Assembly (NCBI GenBank): GCA_028023455.1
Contig: JAQFVV010012442.1
Coordinates: forward strand, 1,258,501-1,322,500
DNA from: Epiperipatus broadwayi
Taxonomy: Eukaryota; Onychophora; Udeonychophora; Euonychophora; Peripatidae
Reading direction: 5' to 3'
Length of the DNA: 64,000 nt
Below, in pieces: positions 1 to 11,379 of the stretch. Under the pieces are notes generated by a model that was not told the DNA's origin, did no database searches, and saw only the letters and a program-made list of their open reading frames with translations. A program made the translations under genes and the position numbers. The first letter of the stretch is position 1, and each line of letters begins with the position of its first letter.

Positions 1-340
1 TTCTTGGCTATCTAAAACTAGAAACTGTAGGCTACTGTCTATATCACTGATAAAATGAATTTCATCTCTTCATTTTATATTTTTGTATGCATCAGTGATA
101 TTGATATTCTTTATGGACACCAGTGATGTTTATATTCTTTATGCACACAACTGGTGCTAACTTGTTATATCATATAATTTATTTGCATATAGTCCATTTG
201 TTATCCATAGACTTGAAAATAATGTTATGACACATATAGCAAAATAAGAGTGACTCCAAAGCATGAACAAGAATAAACAAAAACATAAACAAGAATCAAA
301 ATTAGATTATATGCCTGCATATGCGATCTTTGTATAATTT
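1..340 (+). repeat. Dispersed repeat, arm 1 of inverted pair
   Basis: This stretch matches the reverse complement of 39480-39793 along its length with many substitutions and small indels. Shared landmarks in order are ctatctaaaactag, atcactgataaaatga, cattttatat, ctttatgcacac, taatttatttgcatat, ttgaaaataatg and tgcctgcat. No protein is encoded. It looks like an old interspersed element of at least 320 bp cut by the left window edge, so its full length and type are unknown. Confidence 0.75.
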
Positions 341-989
341 GATTATTAGTTTTACAACTCATTACTTGTAAACACAAACATATTGTATAAACATAATTAT
401 AAATAATAAATTATTATACTTATTTGAAAATCATTATTTTTATAAAATAAGTGGATTAGTGTAGGTAGAACTTTAGAAAATTATGATAGATGTAAATTCT
501 ATATGAGCATAAATAAATATATAACTACAAACTAACACACACTAATTACAAACTAAAATTAATAAAAAAGATATTTTTTTCAAACAATAAAAAAAATATT
601 AAATATTATTAAGAAAATAAAAAAAATATACTTACAAGTCATTATGTTGAAGCTCTATTGTAGACCTTGTTTGTAAATAACATGTAGAAAATGTTAACTT
701 GCCTTCAGTAAACCATTTTTTTTTATTTTATCACTTCATGGTAATTACAAAAGTTATCAAAAAGGAAGAAAAATAAATACTGTGGTTGATTAAAATAGCT
801 GCCAAAAAATCCAACTTTCAACGGATTTTTTTGAGGTAAACATCTTCTGAAAGCCATGTCATTGAGCTATAAAATACTTCTATTATGGTTGACATTATAC
901 TTATACTTTTTACATCAGTAAAGAGAGAATACAACATGTCATCCAATGAGTGTTCAAAGAGCATCCACAACACTCACAGGGGGCATGTT
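341..989. other. AT-rich DNA, nothing recognised
   Basis: Very AT-rich sequence with many short A and T runs. No long open frame, RNA gene or clear repeat is seen. Confidence 0.6.
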
Positions 990-2105
990 ATAATAATTTC
1001 TTAATTTCTTTGTAAAAAGGTTTTTTTAAACTAATTTTTGTTAAGTAAAGAGAGAAAGAAAGATAAGTTCAATTTCAAAAATGAAGATAACTCCAATATT
1101 AAAAAAGACTGAGAACACAAAACACATTAGTAACCAACCAGTTTAGAGTTTAAAAAGAAACTGCTAATTTAGATAAAGAAAGAGTATATTTTAAGAAAAA
1201 AATCAACTACCTGATAATTATCTCTCAGCTTTACTGTTAAAGTCTTTCTATAAATAAAGGATGGTATCCACAGCTGTAGACAATCCAATAAATAACAGTG
1301 CAGTGATAATATCAAAGATAGCAATTATATATTTGAAAAAAAAAAGAGCAGCAAGTGCTAAGTAATAAGTATTACTGCTTCTTAGTTAGTAAACTTCAAA
1401 CCAACTCACCAGAGAATATTTTGGGTATATTTGCGATTTTAAAAAAATGCACTTATAAACCTGATATCCTTCATACACACCTGAATGTTTAAATAGAGTA
1501 TGAAACCAAGAATCCCCCCAGATTGATTATAAAAGACAAAAAGAAGACTCCAACTCTGCTATTGTCTCATGTCTCCTGTTAATGCATTTAAATAAATATT
1601 TAGAAATAGCTACACAGAAACTAGTATTCAAGAAGTGTATGAAAAGAAAAAAAATACACCCATTTATCTATTGGCATGCCTGGGAACAGAACAGAAAAAA
1701 GAAGAAAGTGAATAATCTATGTAATACTAAATCAGATTGTCCCTAAATAAGTGTCAACAGTACACTGACCATTGTTGTCCATGCATCATGTCATCATCAT
1801 CACTATAAAAAAATACAAGCCTGAGCTTAAAAAGAATTTTTTTCAGATCAATATTGTTTGGCTAAATCAAAATTTCTTAATTTTTAATAAACCCAGCTGA
1901 AATAAAAGTGTTTATATTAATTGAAATATTTTTTTTTATATCAGAAAAAAAAATAAACAAGGAAGCATGTGGTAATATCGAATTTTTCTCAATAAATCTA
2001 AACATTTATTATTATTATTATTTTCATTTTATCTCTGTCCAAATTATTAAAATAAGCATGGGGGGAGGGGTTGAAAACGATGACTATTGACTAAATCAAT
2101 ATTAT
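990..2105 (+). repeat. Long repeat unit, part A, copy 1
   Basis: Collinear with 9690-10591 plus 13444-13700 (copy 2) and with 18720-20040 (copy 3). Landmarks found in order in two or three copies are aatttctttgtaaaaag, the phrase gtatccacagctgta, cacctgaatgtttaaatag and its variants, gtcatcatcatcatcac followed by tacaagcctgagct, ataaacccagc, and ctcaataaatctaaacattt. The short open frames in it are not shared and look accidental. The nature of part A is unknown. It could be the 5' portion of a retroelement whose gag-like frame lies in part B. Confidence 0.75.
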
Positions 2106-2422
2106 ATTATCTGTTGTTTTATTATTATCATTATATGTACCATTTATGTATGAATGTATTTTTTAAAGTGTTGGTTTCTTTTTACATTTGTCTTATTTTT
2201 ATTATCATAAATAAAGTTTTTTTTTTCTTCTTCTTATTCTCTTTATTATATATATAAAGAACAAATACAAGATTTTTTTATTTTGGACAATAATGCACTT
2301 ACCCGCTATAGTATGTGTAGGCATGTGTGGGTGTTATATATGAAAGTACAAATCTAGAAATAGAATAAGGTATTTTTTATTCTAATGGGAAATAAATATT
2401 CTGTAAGCAGTATCAGAGCTTA

Positions 2423-2805
2423 TTGGTAATTGAGATAGCATTGGTTCCTTTTCTAAAGAAGAACCGAGATCCTATGGATAATAAGAACATTAGACCAATT
2501 TCTATGTTTCCTATTTTAATTAAAATAATTGAAGAAGTTATAAAAAAATTCAAGGTAAGATATTGGATAAAATTGCCCATACACAGTACGCCAAAAAAGG
2601 TTTGTCTGCATTGACAGTGATTGTTGAGGTATAAGAAGCTGTTTAGTTACATCCGTAAGAATAGACTTATGGAGCCAGTTTATCCAGTTAGACATTTCTA
2701 AAGCCTTCGATTTTGTCAATATCAACATTCTTTTGAATGAATTGTCAGACCTTGGCATCTCTACAGAAATTATACAAATATTGGATAATCTTTTTTATAA
2801 TAGGC

Positions 2806-2897
<92 letters not shown>

Positions 2898-3120
2898 TTT
2901 GAATGGGTCATACACAAGTAATTTCAACCCTAACATATCTATTCCACAAGGATCCCCTCTCAGTGCCCTACTATTTATTACCTATATAAACTCTCTTTTG
3001 ATGGATATTAATGATAGGATTCCAGGAGTATTTCTTCATGTCTTAAAAGATCTTTTAGTTCAATAGTATACATGGATAATGTTCTAGTCATCCTCCCTTC
3101 AAAAAATACTTAACAAAACT
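2423..3120 (+). pseudogene. LINE reverse transcriptase domain, decayed
   Basis: Several frames together carry RT hallmarks. There is an IRPISMFPILIKI block (RT motif 1-2 region), a DISKAFDFVN-like motif A (about 2692-2723) in which the catalytic aspartate position is still readable, and an IPQGSPLSALLFITYINSL motif B (about 2938-2994). A YMDNVLV stretch follows (about 3067-3087), where the usual second aspartate of motif C is asparagine. A (TA)44 tract has grown between motifs A and B. The domain is shifted between frames, so this is not a functional enzyme. Confidence 0.8.
2808..2896. repeat. (TA)n microsatellite inside the RT frame
   Basis: About 88 bp of pure TA. Because TA repeats contain no stop in the phases read here, two overlapping frames stay open through it and translate as alternating Y and I. 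Confidence 0.97.
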
Positions 3121-3130
3121 ATATCAAATA

Positions 3131-4226
3131 GTGGATAATTTTACTAATACACTCCAGTTAAAGATTAATCTGAGCAAGTCATCTATATGGATAATTTGTC
3201 AGGTAAGAAAATCTCATTCCGATTACATAGCTGATCCACAAAGATTCTTTGGGTTTTCAATTCACAAATCACAATCTGCTATGCCCAAGGAAATTCAGCA
3301 GTCAATTATCCAATCTATCAGTCAGCTTACTAAAACCCTATCCAATGTATATCTCTGCCTTCAAGCAAATGTTGCCTTGCTTAATATGAAAGTAATGTCC
3401 AAAATTTCATATTATCTGCCGATAATTTCAGTCACTAAATCCTTTGTAAAAAAGATCAAGTCTCTTTATGTGCAAAGCTATTTTGGAAAAGCTGTGTGGT
3501 TTTCATCAGCATTGCCAACATGCAACAGCACCACAAGTTGAACGGATTGCAGACATTGTTCAACCTACAGATTGACCTCCATATGCTGATAGTTGCTGGC
3601 TCAACATCTTGCTTCATGACATTCACAAATTTAACAATATCTCAGAAAATACCTTTCATGCTAAAGTTACACTTTGGCAAGCATATCAACTAATCAACCC
3701 TCAGGTCACCATTATTAGACTCAAACTTGGCTTATCCAATCACAAATTTGTAGTCCTTTTTAAATTTTGGGTATTGGAGCCAAAGTTTTTGGACTACCTA
3801 GTTAAAGTCAATCTTCACGCTATGTCTACAAACTGCTTCCTGAGCTGTAGGAGACAAATCAGTGAGATTGATCCATTATGCTCTAACTGCTGCAGACAAG
3901 ATGAAATGTTTGACCACATAATCTACTCCTGTACTGGACTTGGGAATATTAAAATGTTTATCTATCAGAACTCTAAAGTGTACTTCTACAAGATTATCTC
4001 AATTAAGGACTGCCAGCATTCTGGAGACATCCTAACCATCAGACTGTCGATTTTCTTGACATTCTCTGTATGGTTGGCCAGATGTAAGAAACAATTTACT
4101 CGGCCTTTTCCAGATGTTGATTCTTATTTTCTACAAATTCTTAAAAAACTTAAAGACAGAAACAGAATATTATCTACAAAACTTTTATATGAGGAAACTT
4201 GGAAACTTTTCCAGCTTTCTAGATAA
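3131..4226 (+). pseudogene. LINE C-terminal region with CCHC-like cluster, decayed
   Basis: Three frames in relay (3131-3541, 3496-3693, 3609-4226) represent the thumb and C-terminal part of the LINE protein. The first opens with LKINLSKS, typical of the segment just after RT motif C. The last (205 codons) contains CSNCCRQDEMFDHIIYSC, a Cys-x2-Cys then His-x4-Cys type arrangement seen downstream of RT in many APE-type LINEs. The frame ends in TAA at 4226 and is followed by the putative 3' UTR. The corresponding segment of the second LINE (about 23360-23520) aligns with it, including a block reading MKINLNALPTKHFL there. No RNase H domain was noticed. Confidence 0.75.
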
Positions 4227-4378
4227 AGTCATTGATGACCAAAATATCATGTATTAATTTATTAAGTTTTGTCCTTTTTTACCATGATGTTATCAGGTAA
4301 TTATTAATTCTGCCTATAGTATCATTTGTAAACATATATTATTTCTTTTAATAAAGTTATTTTAGAATAAATTGATCT

Positions 4379-4809
4379 TTTTTATTTTTATAATTGAGAT
4401 AATTTTTTTTATCCTTTCTAAATTTTTTTTATATTTTTTTATAACATTTTATACATATATTTTGTATTATATACAATGCGCACGTGAGTTCGCTTTGAAT
4501 GTGTATTTATGAAATCTAAATTTTTTATGATTTGTTACTTCTATACACCTACTAAATCTATCAACATACTATATTCATCTATATACTGTACTATATTCAT
4601 CTAACGATTGAGTTAAAATATTACAAACGGGGGGGGGGGATTTGTTGTTCTAATTAAATGTAACTCATTTTATTGATTAATATGTATTTTTTTTCTCTAT
4701 ATCTTCATAAAAAACTAATAATAAAATTAAATTCTCTAACCAAGGAAGTTAATAATATCCCAAGGATGATTAATTTTCTTATGGATAATAGCCTAGTAAC
4801 CATCATTGC
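4379..4809. other. AT-rich DNA with a poly-G run
   Basis: No gene seen. A run of nine to ten G at about 4629-4639 stands out against the AT background. Confidence 0.55.
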
Positions 4810-4959
4810 TTGTAGATTCTAATCATGATCAATTGTTAGATATGTAATTATAATTTAACAATTAACCGTAGATAGAAGTTACATAATATGACTTAAGGGG
4901 CAATATATATTATCGTATTGTCATCAGAATATCCATTAAATTATTATAATATCACTCTA

Positions 4960-4962
<3 letters not shown>

Positions 4963-5042
<80 letters not shown>
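4963..5042. repeat. (TA)n microsatellite
   Basis: About 80 bp of TA. Copy 2 of the repeat has only a short AT stretch (ataattatatattgg) at the matching place, so the array grew after the copies separated. Confidence 0.97.
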
Positions 5043-5047
<5 letters not shown>

Positions 5048-7022
5048 GCATACCAGTGTTTATACATCAATTCTACATTAATTGCAGACATGATTTGGGT
5101 TAGTTGTTAGGTTGATTACAAACCCATGAATGGGAGGATTATAACCATCATCATTATACTAATTATTAAATTAAGAATAAATAGACTAAATGGCTGTATC
5201 AATACTGGTCTTTTTTGTTTATTTATTGTTTGTGAGCTAGCCTATGGTATATCACCCAATGGTAAATCATAAAGCCCAATGATGGAGGGTCATTAAATAT
5301 GATTTATTTAATATAAACCTATCTATTTGTCTGAAGCTATTCCAGTACAAGAATTTGTTTATTTTCTTATCTAGTTCTCTAGATCACTTATACCAGTAAG
5401 GAGCTAGCCTACGCATAAACCTGCATTAAGAATTTGGCTGCCCAAGTGTGGTCCAGTGATGAACATGTACTGGTGATCCTCATTACAAAAATGCCATTGA
5501 ATTTCATCTGAAATCATCTGAGAAAATAAAAAATATACATTTTTTGGAAAAATAATTTTAAATTAATGCAATGTAAGGAATTTTCTGTACATCATGGGAT
5601 GATTATGATGATGATGTGTCATCATTCCAGGTTCAGCTCCATACTGTTCTAAATGGCACTAACAACTAAGACCACAATATATACAATCTACTTTATATTA
5701 GAGTAGATATAATAGAGAAGATGAGTAAACAATCATCATCATGAAAAACAAAGGGGGTGATAAAAGGATTTGTATTCCAACTGAGGCCTCAATATACACA
5801 ATTTACTGGGAGTGGTGTGGACATAGTAGTAGACAGTAAGATGGAAAAATCTTACATACGAGAAAGAAAGAAATATTTTTTTAATGTAGGGTTATTTTAG
5901 TGTTGTATTATTGTTTAGACTTTTTATGTAGCAGTAATTATTGATATTTGTTTCTTAATTGAAGAAACAATCACCTTCTTGAAAGGATTTCTGGGAACAG
6001 ACAAGGTACATGAAACAAATTAGTACTTCAGACATAAAACATCATATACATCACAGCTTATGTCAGTCGTTAAACCAGTAATATATTTTTCTTCAGTTAA
6101 ATATTTTTATTAATAAAATATTATTGTGAAATATGTGACAATGTATTCATTATTATAAATTATAAAATAATAATTTTCACATATAGTTAAAGGTTTCATG
6201 TTATAGAATATCAATGATCTTGGAAATTGGATTGGGTATTTGATTTCTTGAGTTTTTTAAGCTTTAGTTTCAGTTTTGAAGATCAATGGAGGGTTTTGTC
6301 TTGCCTTGAAGATACAATATTTTTAAGGAAATCTAGCGAATGTTCTATCTCAGTCATTGCTGAAATCCATTTTCTGATTTACTATGGTTTATCATGATGC
6401 AGTTAAGATATTCCTGCAATGATCCCAGCTTCTAAATCTCCAAGAAAGGGAGGAAGGCATTTGGTCACTATATTTCCAGTATTTATGAGTGAAAGTAGCA
6501 GCAGGTTGTAAGCATTTTCACATTATCTTTATCAAGGTTTGTGGTAGCTTACAGTGTCAAAATAGAGGTAACTCTCTTGGATTTTATGATGCATTGTATA
6601 CTTACAGTCCAGTGGGTGAATTCTTTATCTCAAAATAGCAGATCTCAATGCCTGTGAGATCTCTAGAATTGGACTACATATTTTGAGGTATAAACATTGT
6701 TTTAATTATACATGTGTATTATGTGAAATATTGTTAGATGAGTGGTCATATAATAGGTATAAAAACTGAAGACACAAGAGGCAAGGAAATATGGATGTAA
6801 GTCAGTTAGTAGGGGATACATTCATGGAAAGGGGTAGTTTTATTATGTCTATTCCTGGTTATTCCAAGATCAGAAGCAGACTAACTAAATAAATTCTAGG
6901 AAAAGAAGATATTATTAATTTAAAATTATAAGCAAGTAGTAGTCATCTTTTTAAAAATCAGCATCATATTTATTCTGACAAGGAAAAAGGGATCCGTATG
7001 GTTAAAAGTAAATAAATGAACC

Positions 7023-7286
7023 ATGATCCACACCCTCTTAGACCAAATCAAAGAAATGAGTAAGAAAATGAATAAAGAGTTAGATAGTCAATCTAGTAAA
7101 TTAGAGAGTCAATATATAGAAATAAGTAAGGAATCGAATGAAATATTGCATGGTCAATCTTATGAAGTAGATATTCAAAAACTAAGTAAGAAATTGAATG
7201 AAGGATTAGAAGGTCAATCTAGTAAAATATATAGTAATTCTAAAAAATATGTGAATGAAAGAAAAATCAGTGGTGCCAAGGGTTGA
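7023..7286 (+). pseudogene. Gag-like coiled-coil ORF fragment, copy 1
   Basis: An 87-codon open frame, rich in K, E, S, N and Q with leucine or isoleucine heptad spacing, predicted to form a coiled coil. Inside it is a near-duplicated phrase: LDSQSSKLESQYIEISK recurs in altered form as LEGQSSKIYSNSKK. The same frame, broken by stops, lies at 16594-16996 in copy 2, where it continues further. Coiled-coil N-terminal regions like this occur in gag proteins of gypsy-type elements, and the minus-strand gypsy remnant in this window has a comparable one near 52300-52560. I therefore infer a gag origin. A host coiled-coil protein cannot be excluded, but copy 2 and the repeat context argue against it. 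Confidence 0.45.
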
Positions 7287-7350
7287 ATGATGACGTCAAG
7301 GGGCAGTTGGAGGAATTTTGAAAGGAATTGGATGATAAGTTTATAATGTA

Positions 7351-7712
7351 CCAGTCAAAACAGTCTTCTCACTCAACAAAACTCAAAATCCAAACAAAAG
7401 TACCTAAAATCTGATCATGCTCGAGATAAATAGGTCAGTAACAATCCTGGATTCTAATCTATACTATTGCCTATTGTTTGAGTCTCTGACCCCAAGAACA
7501 ACAATCCCAATGATAGAGCATAATTATGTCATTCCAGGCCTGAAAACATAATGGTAGAGCATAAGATCAGACTGATGATGATGATCGAGACAAGAGTAGC
7601 CCAGGAATTACATTTATTACAATTATTTTATTAATTATAGTTATTAACTAAAAGAAAATAATAATTCAGAAACCAGGATTTATATATTATATAAATTTAA
7701 TAAAATATTAGA

Positions 7713-7744
<32 letters not shown>

Positions 7745-8633
7745 TACACAAAGAAGTTTCATGCTTAGTATAATGTTTACTATTTAAATTTTGGAATTGT
7801 TTTAAATAATCCCCTTTATGTTACTTATTCTATGGACATAATTTTTACTGAATGAGTTGTAACTTGCGCAGAGTTGAACATGCCAATTTACAATTATTTA
7901 CAAACATAATGCTGTGAATGCATAAAACAAACTCTACAAGATCAGAACAGATTTTGATTACAGAAAGATGCTTGATATTTTAACATTAATCATTTTGACA
8001 AATAAATGCAAATATATGGTCTTAATCGTTTATTTAAATCTTAAAATCATTATATATGGTTGATAGGCATTGTCTGGAAATAGTGTCTTTAGAATAAGTA
8101 TACAGTAAACAAACAGTGAGTTACATTGACAGGGAGAGGTAAGGTATGTAATCATTAACGTTTTAAAAAGAATATATTGATTTATGTCTATGAGAATCGA
8201 TTAGTATTTTAAAAGAAGGTAGTTTAAAAACAGCATACTGACTAATTAGCATGTTGATGTATTTCATGAATGAGTCATCATTTCCAACATCTCATTGTGA
8301 CTAACTGAATGTCAAACAGGCATAAATCAATTTAATAAACCAATAACGATACTAACATGTCATTAGAGAAATACAGATCTCATGGTTGTTTGAATACTTC
8401 ATTTTAACATATTTGAGAATGAATTAGAGTTGGTATGTCTGAGCATTTTGGCAGAACAATAGTGAATGGAGAGATTGGGTTCCAAAGCCCGGAGCCATCT
8501 GTATGGAATTCCACAGCACAATCAAAACCCATATCTTGCATTCCACAGACAGTAGTGTATACTTCTGATTACAAATGATTTAGAGAAAGTAAGACGAATA
8601 GCTTCAGACTTCCAGAGTCCCCAATGGCAAAGC
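7351..8633. other. AT-rich DNA, nothing recognised apart from (AC)10(AT)6
   Basis: No gene or clear repeat. A (AC)10 run at 7713-7732 continues into (AT)6 to 7744. 8440-8630 is slightly less AT-rich but unclassified. Confidence 0.55.
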
Positions 8634-8639
8634 AATAAA

Positions 8640-8685
<46 letters not shown>

Positions 8686-8743
8686 TTTATTTACTTTTAT
8701 AGTACTTATATATATATATATATATATATAAGTACTATAAAAG
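8634..8743. repeat. Two adjacent hairpins with (TA)n loops
   Basis: The first hairpin has arms aataaaaaaattat and its reverse complement around a (TA)n core. The second has 15-bp perfect arms cttttatagtactta (8694-8708) and its complement (8729-8743) around a second TA core. Confidence 0.9.
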
Positions 8744-9689
8744 AAAGAAAAGATTTAACAGCAGCATTATGCCTATGTGATAAAATTAATATGTTATATT
8801 CTAGCACCTGAAAATGGTTTGATCTCTTGATATGTTTAAACAAAGAATCATTAATCAAATTATAATAGATAGTAGCTCTTTTATCTATTCAAGGTAAACT
8901 AATACAATTATTTTTAAATTCGACTCCCATCAACGTTTTTGTAACAGAACTAATCTTCTGGGTAAATGTCAATTTTAGATAAGAAAATGCGAATAAAAGA
9001 CTTAAATATAAAAACAAACTAGTGAGAAATTTCTGTTAAAATGAATAAAATTTTACTAATAAATTTTACATGAGGCCCTTGCTTCTTTCCTCTTTAAACA
9101 AATAAAATAACCCCTTATTAGACTCACAAGGTTGAATGACATTGACATTTTATTAAATAGAATAAATTGTCTACTTACATAAAATGAATAAGTTAAAATC
9201 TCTAATCTCTATTGGAGCCATACAAAGTCATATACAAGAATTTAAGCATGAAAGGAAATTTAAAATTGCACTAAAATAGTAGAGATTATTGAGAAAGATC
9301 AAGAGCAAAATTAGCAGGACTTATATAGTAATACATTAAGGAAGTCATAGTTTCGTTACATATTATATAAATTTAAAGCAACTCTTCATTAAGTGAGGTT
9401 ACCTCAGAAAATCACAGCATAGCAGGTGGCAGTCAGCAATGGCACTCAGATAACCATGTAGTATGTCTAGTCTTCCAAACAGGCAACATGCAGACAATCT
9501 CTGAGAAAAGGAGAAAAAGGCACTGGATTTCTTCTACTCGAAGTCCATAGCGCTAAACTTGTGTTAACTTCTTAAAATTTAATACCACTTTTTTGAAACA
9601 TTTTCTTTAAAAAATGTATTTACCGACTGACTTCTTTTGTTTTATATGCTCTTTTATACATTTTTAATCACCACTTCCCTAATAATGCT
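8744..9689. other. AT-rich DNA, nothing recognised
   Basis: No open frame, RNA gene or shared repeat was seen. Base composition becomes more even at 9400-9560, which may be an unclassified element. Confidence 0.5.
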
Positions 9690-10591
9690 AGTCAGAGAAA
9701 ATAAAACTCGTTGATAAGCAGTTTAGAGTTTATAAAAAAAAACTGCTATTTTTTTATATATGTCAAAGAAACTGCTAATTTCTATAGGTCAACAAAGAAT
9801 AAATTGTAAAAAAAAAACAATAACCATATAATTATCCTAGCTATACAACTAAAGCAACTCTATAAATAACAGGCTGTATCCACAGCTGTATATATTCCAA
9901 TAAGTAAGAATGCAGTGATATCTTCAAACTAACACATATAATTTTGGGAAAATAAGATTGAAATAACTACTAAGTATTAAGTAGCAGTGCTTCTTAGATA
10001 GTAAACATGGAACCAACTCACCAGAAAATATTTGATGGTATGTTTGAGAAGATTTTACAAAAACAAATGCAGTGCTAAACTTAAAATACTTTGTTGAAAA
10101 GATTGTCATGGGTCACAAAAGAATTATCACACATCTGAATGTTTAAATAGAGAATGAAACTAAGAAGCACCTCAGGTTGATCATAAGAGACCAAAAGAAG
10201 ACTGCATCTCTGCTATTTACTCATGTCTCATGTTAGTTCTTTCAAATGTACATCTAAAAATAGCTACACCAAGAGTAGAATGCTAACACTGTCTGAAAAA
10301 AAAAACACCCATGTATCTATTGGAATGCCTACAAACAGAATAAACAAAAGGAAGTATGGGAGGAATCCATTAAAATACTAAAGGAAATTGTTTCTAAATA
10401 AATTTGAAGTGTACCCTGATCATTGTTGCTCATGTTACATATCTTCATCATCATCATCATCAGTGTAAAAAATTGCAAGCCTGATCTTAAAAAATGAAAT
10501 TTTCCAGATAAACTGCTGTGACTCATATGTATGCACATCAAACAATAGTGTTTGAATCCAAATTCTTAATAATGAATAAACTCAGTTCAAA
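9690..10591 (+). repeat. Long repeat unit, part A, copy 2 (left piece)
   Basis: Matches copies 1 and 3 from gataagcagtttagagtt onward, through gtatccacagctgta and gaatgtttaaatag, to aataatgaataaactcag. It breaks off at the RTE insertion and resumes at 13444. Confidence 0.8.
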
Positions 10592-10883
10592 TTATCATCA
10601 TCATCAACAATTATCAATCCACTACAGAATGAATGCTTCTCCTAGTTCAATCCATTTCTCTGATCTTTAGCTTCTCTTCTCCACCTAACCTATGCACACT
10701 TTCTTATTTCATCCATCAAATAGGATCTTTTTCTGGGTCTTTTACAATCCCTTGAAATATGGTTGAAGATTTCAATTGTCCATCTATTGTAATATCTTCT
10801 GCAATAGGTCCAACTCAACTCGACTTCAGTCTTTTAATTTTTTCAGTGAGGTCAGTAACACCTGTTTTTCTCTTCCCCATATA

Positions 10884-11340
10884 TTATGTTTTCAATCTCT
10901 TGTTGTTACTCTCAACATGTATTTCTTCATACTTTTTGAGTGGTCTGAAGTCTCTGTATTGCTCTTCTATTAAGTGTCCAAGTTTCAGATCCATAGTAAG
11001 AACTGGAAAAACATGTTTATTAAAAAGCTTCCTTTTCAAATGCATAGGCATATTAACTTTTAGTATTAAGTTATTTCTAACAAAAGCACTCCAACCAAGT
11101 TTAATTCTATGATTAATTTCATCCATTATGTTTCCATATGTATTAATAATCTGACCAAGGTATTTTTAACTGTTAACTTCTTGTAATTCATCATAATCAA
11201 TATTTATTTTCATATTTTGAGAAAATCTATTAAACATTACTTTAGGCTTTTAAACATTTATCACTAGTCCAACATTCCTACTTTCATCTGAAAACTCATG
11301 TAACATTTCCTGTAGCTCTAAAACATTGTTTGCAAAAAAC
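10884..11340 (-). pseudogene. RTE C-terminal region, decayed
   Basis: The last piece, 80 codons on the minus strand (11126-10884), begins MDEINHRIKLGWSAF and carries LKRKLFNKHVFPVLT, a block conserved after the RT domain in RTE proteins. The frame is then lost before the 3' UTR. Confidence 0.78.
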
Positions 11341-11379
11341 AACTACATCATCTGCAAAATAAAAATGACTTTAATAATC

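Larger units (their letters stand above)
2395..4378 (+). mobile_element. APE-type non-LTR retrotransposon (LINE) fragment, 5' truncated
   Basis: A plus-strand LINE remnant that begins inside the reverse transcriptase and runs to the 3' end. It has RT core motifs, then a thumb and linker region, then a cysteine-histidine cluster near the C-terminus, then a short 3' UTR with aataaag at about 4350. It interrupts the long repeat between parts A and B: the unoccupied spacing in copy 2 is about 1.1 kb, and removal of roughly 2 kb here gives the same spacing. The ORF is broken by frameshifts and stops. The LINE at 20331-23700 is a relative. I do not assign a clade. Confidence 0.8.
4810..7350 (+). 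repeat. Long repeat unit, part B, copy 1
   Basis: Collinear with 14490-17010 at an offset of about 9.58-9.6 kb. Shared landmarks in order are gattctaatcatga, gcagacatgattt, gggaggat then ataaccatcatca, aaatagactaaatg, tgtattattgtttagac, gaaatatgtgaca, agatgtgttag-like AT blocks, and finally the gag-like ORF. In both copies a sequence reading atttggc(t/a)gcccaa (about 5433 and 15038) precedes the ORF and resembles an LTR-element primer binding site. That last reading is speculative. Confidence 0.8.

Noticed and set aside
4629-4639. G-quadruplex
   Set aside because: A single run of about ten G without further G-tracts nearby does not form a standard intramolecular quadruplex.
10759-11112. Plus-strand ORF of 117 codons
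   Set aside because: Antisense of the RTE C-terminal region. It recurs with breaks opposite the other RTE copies.
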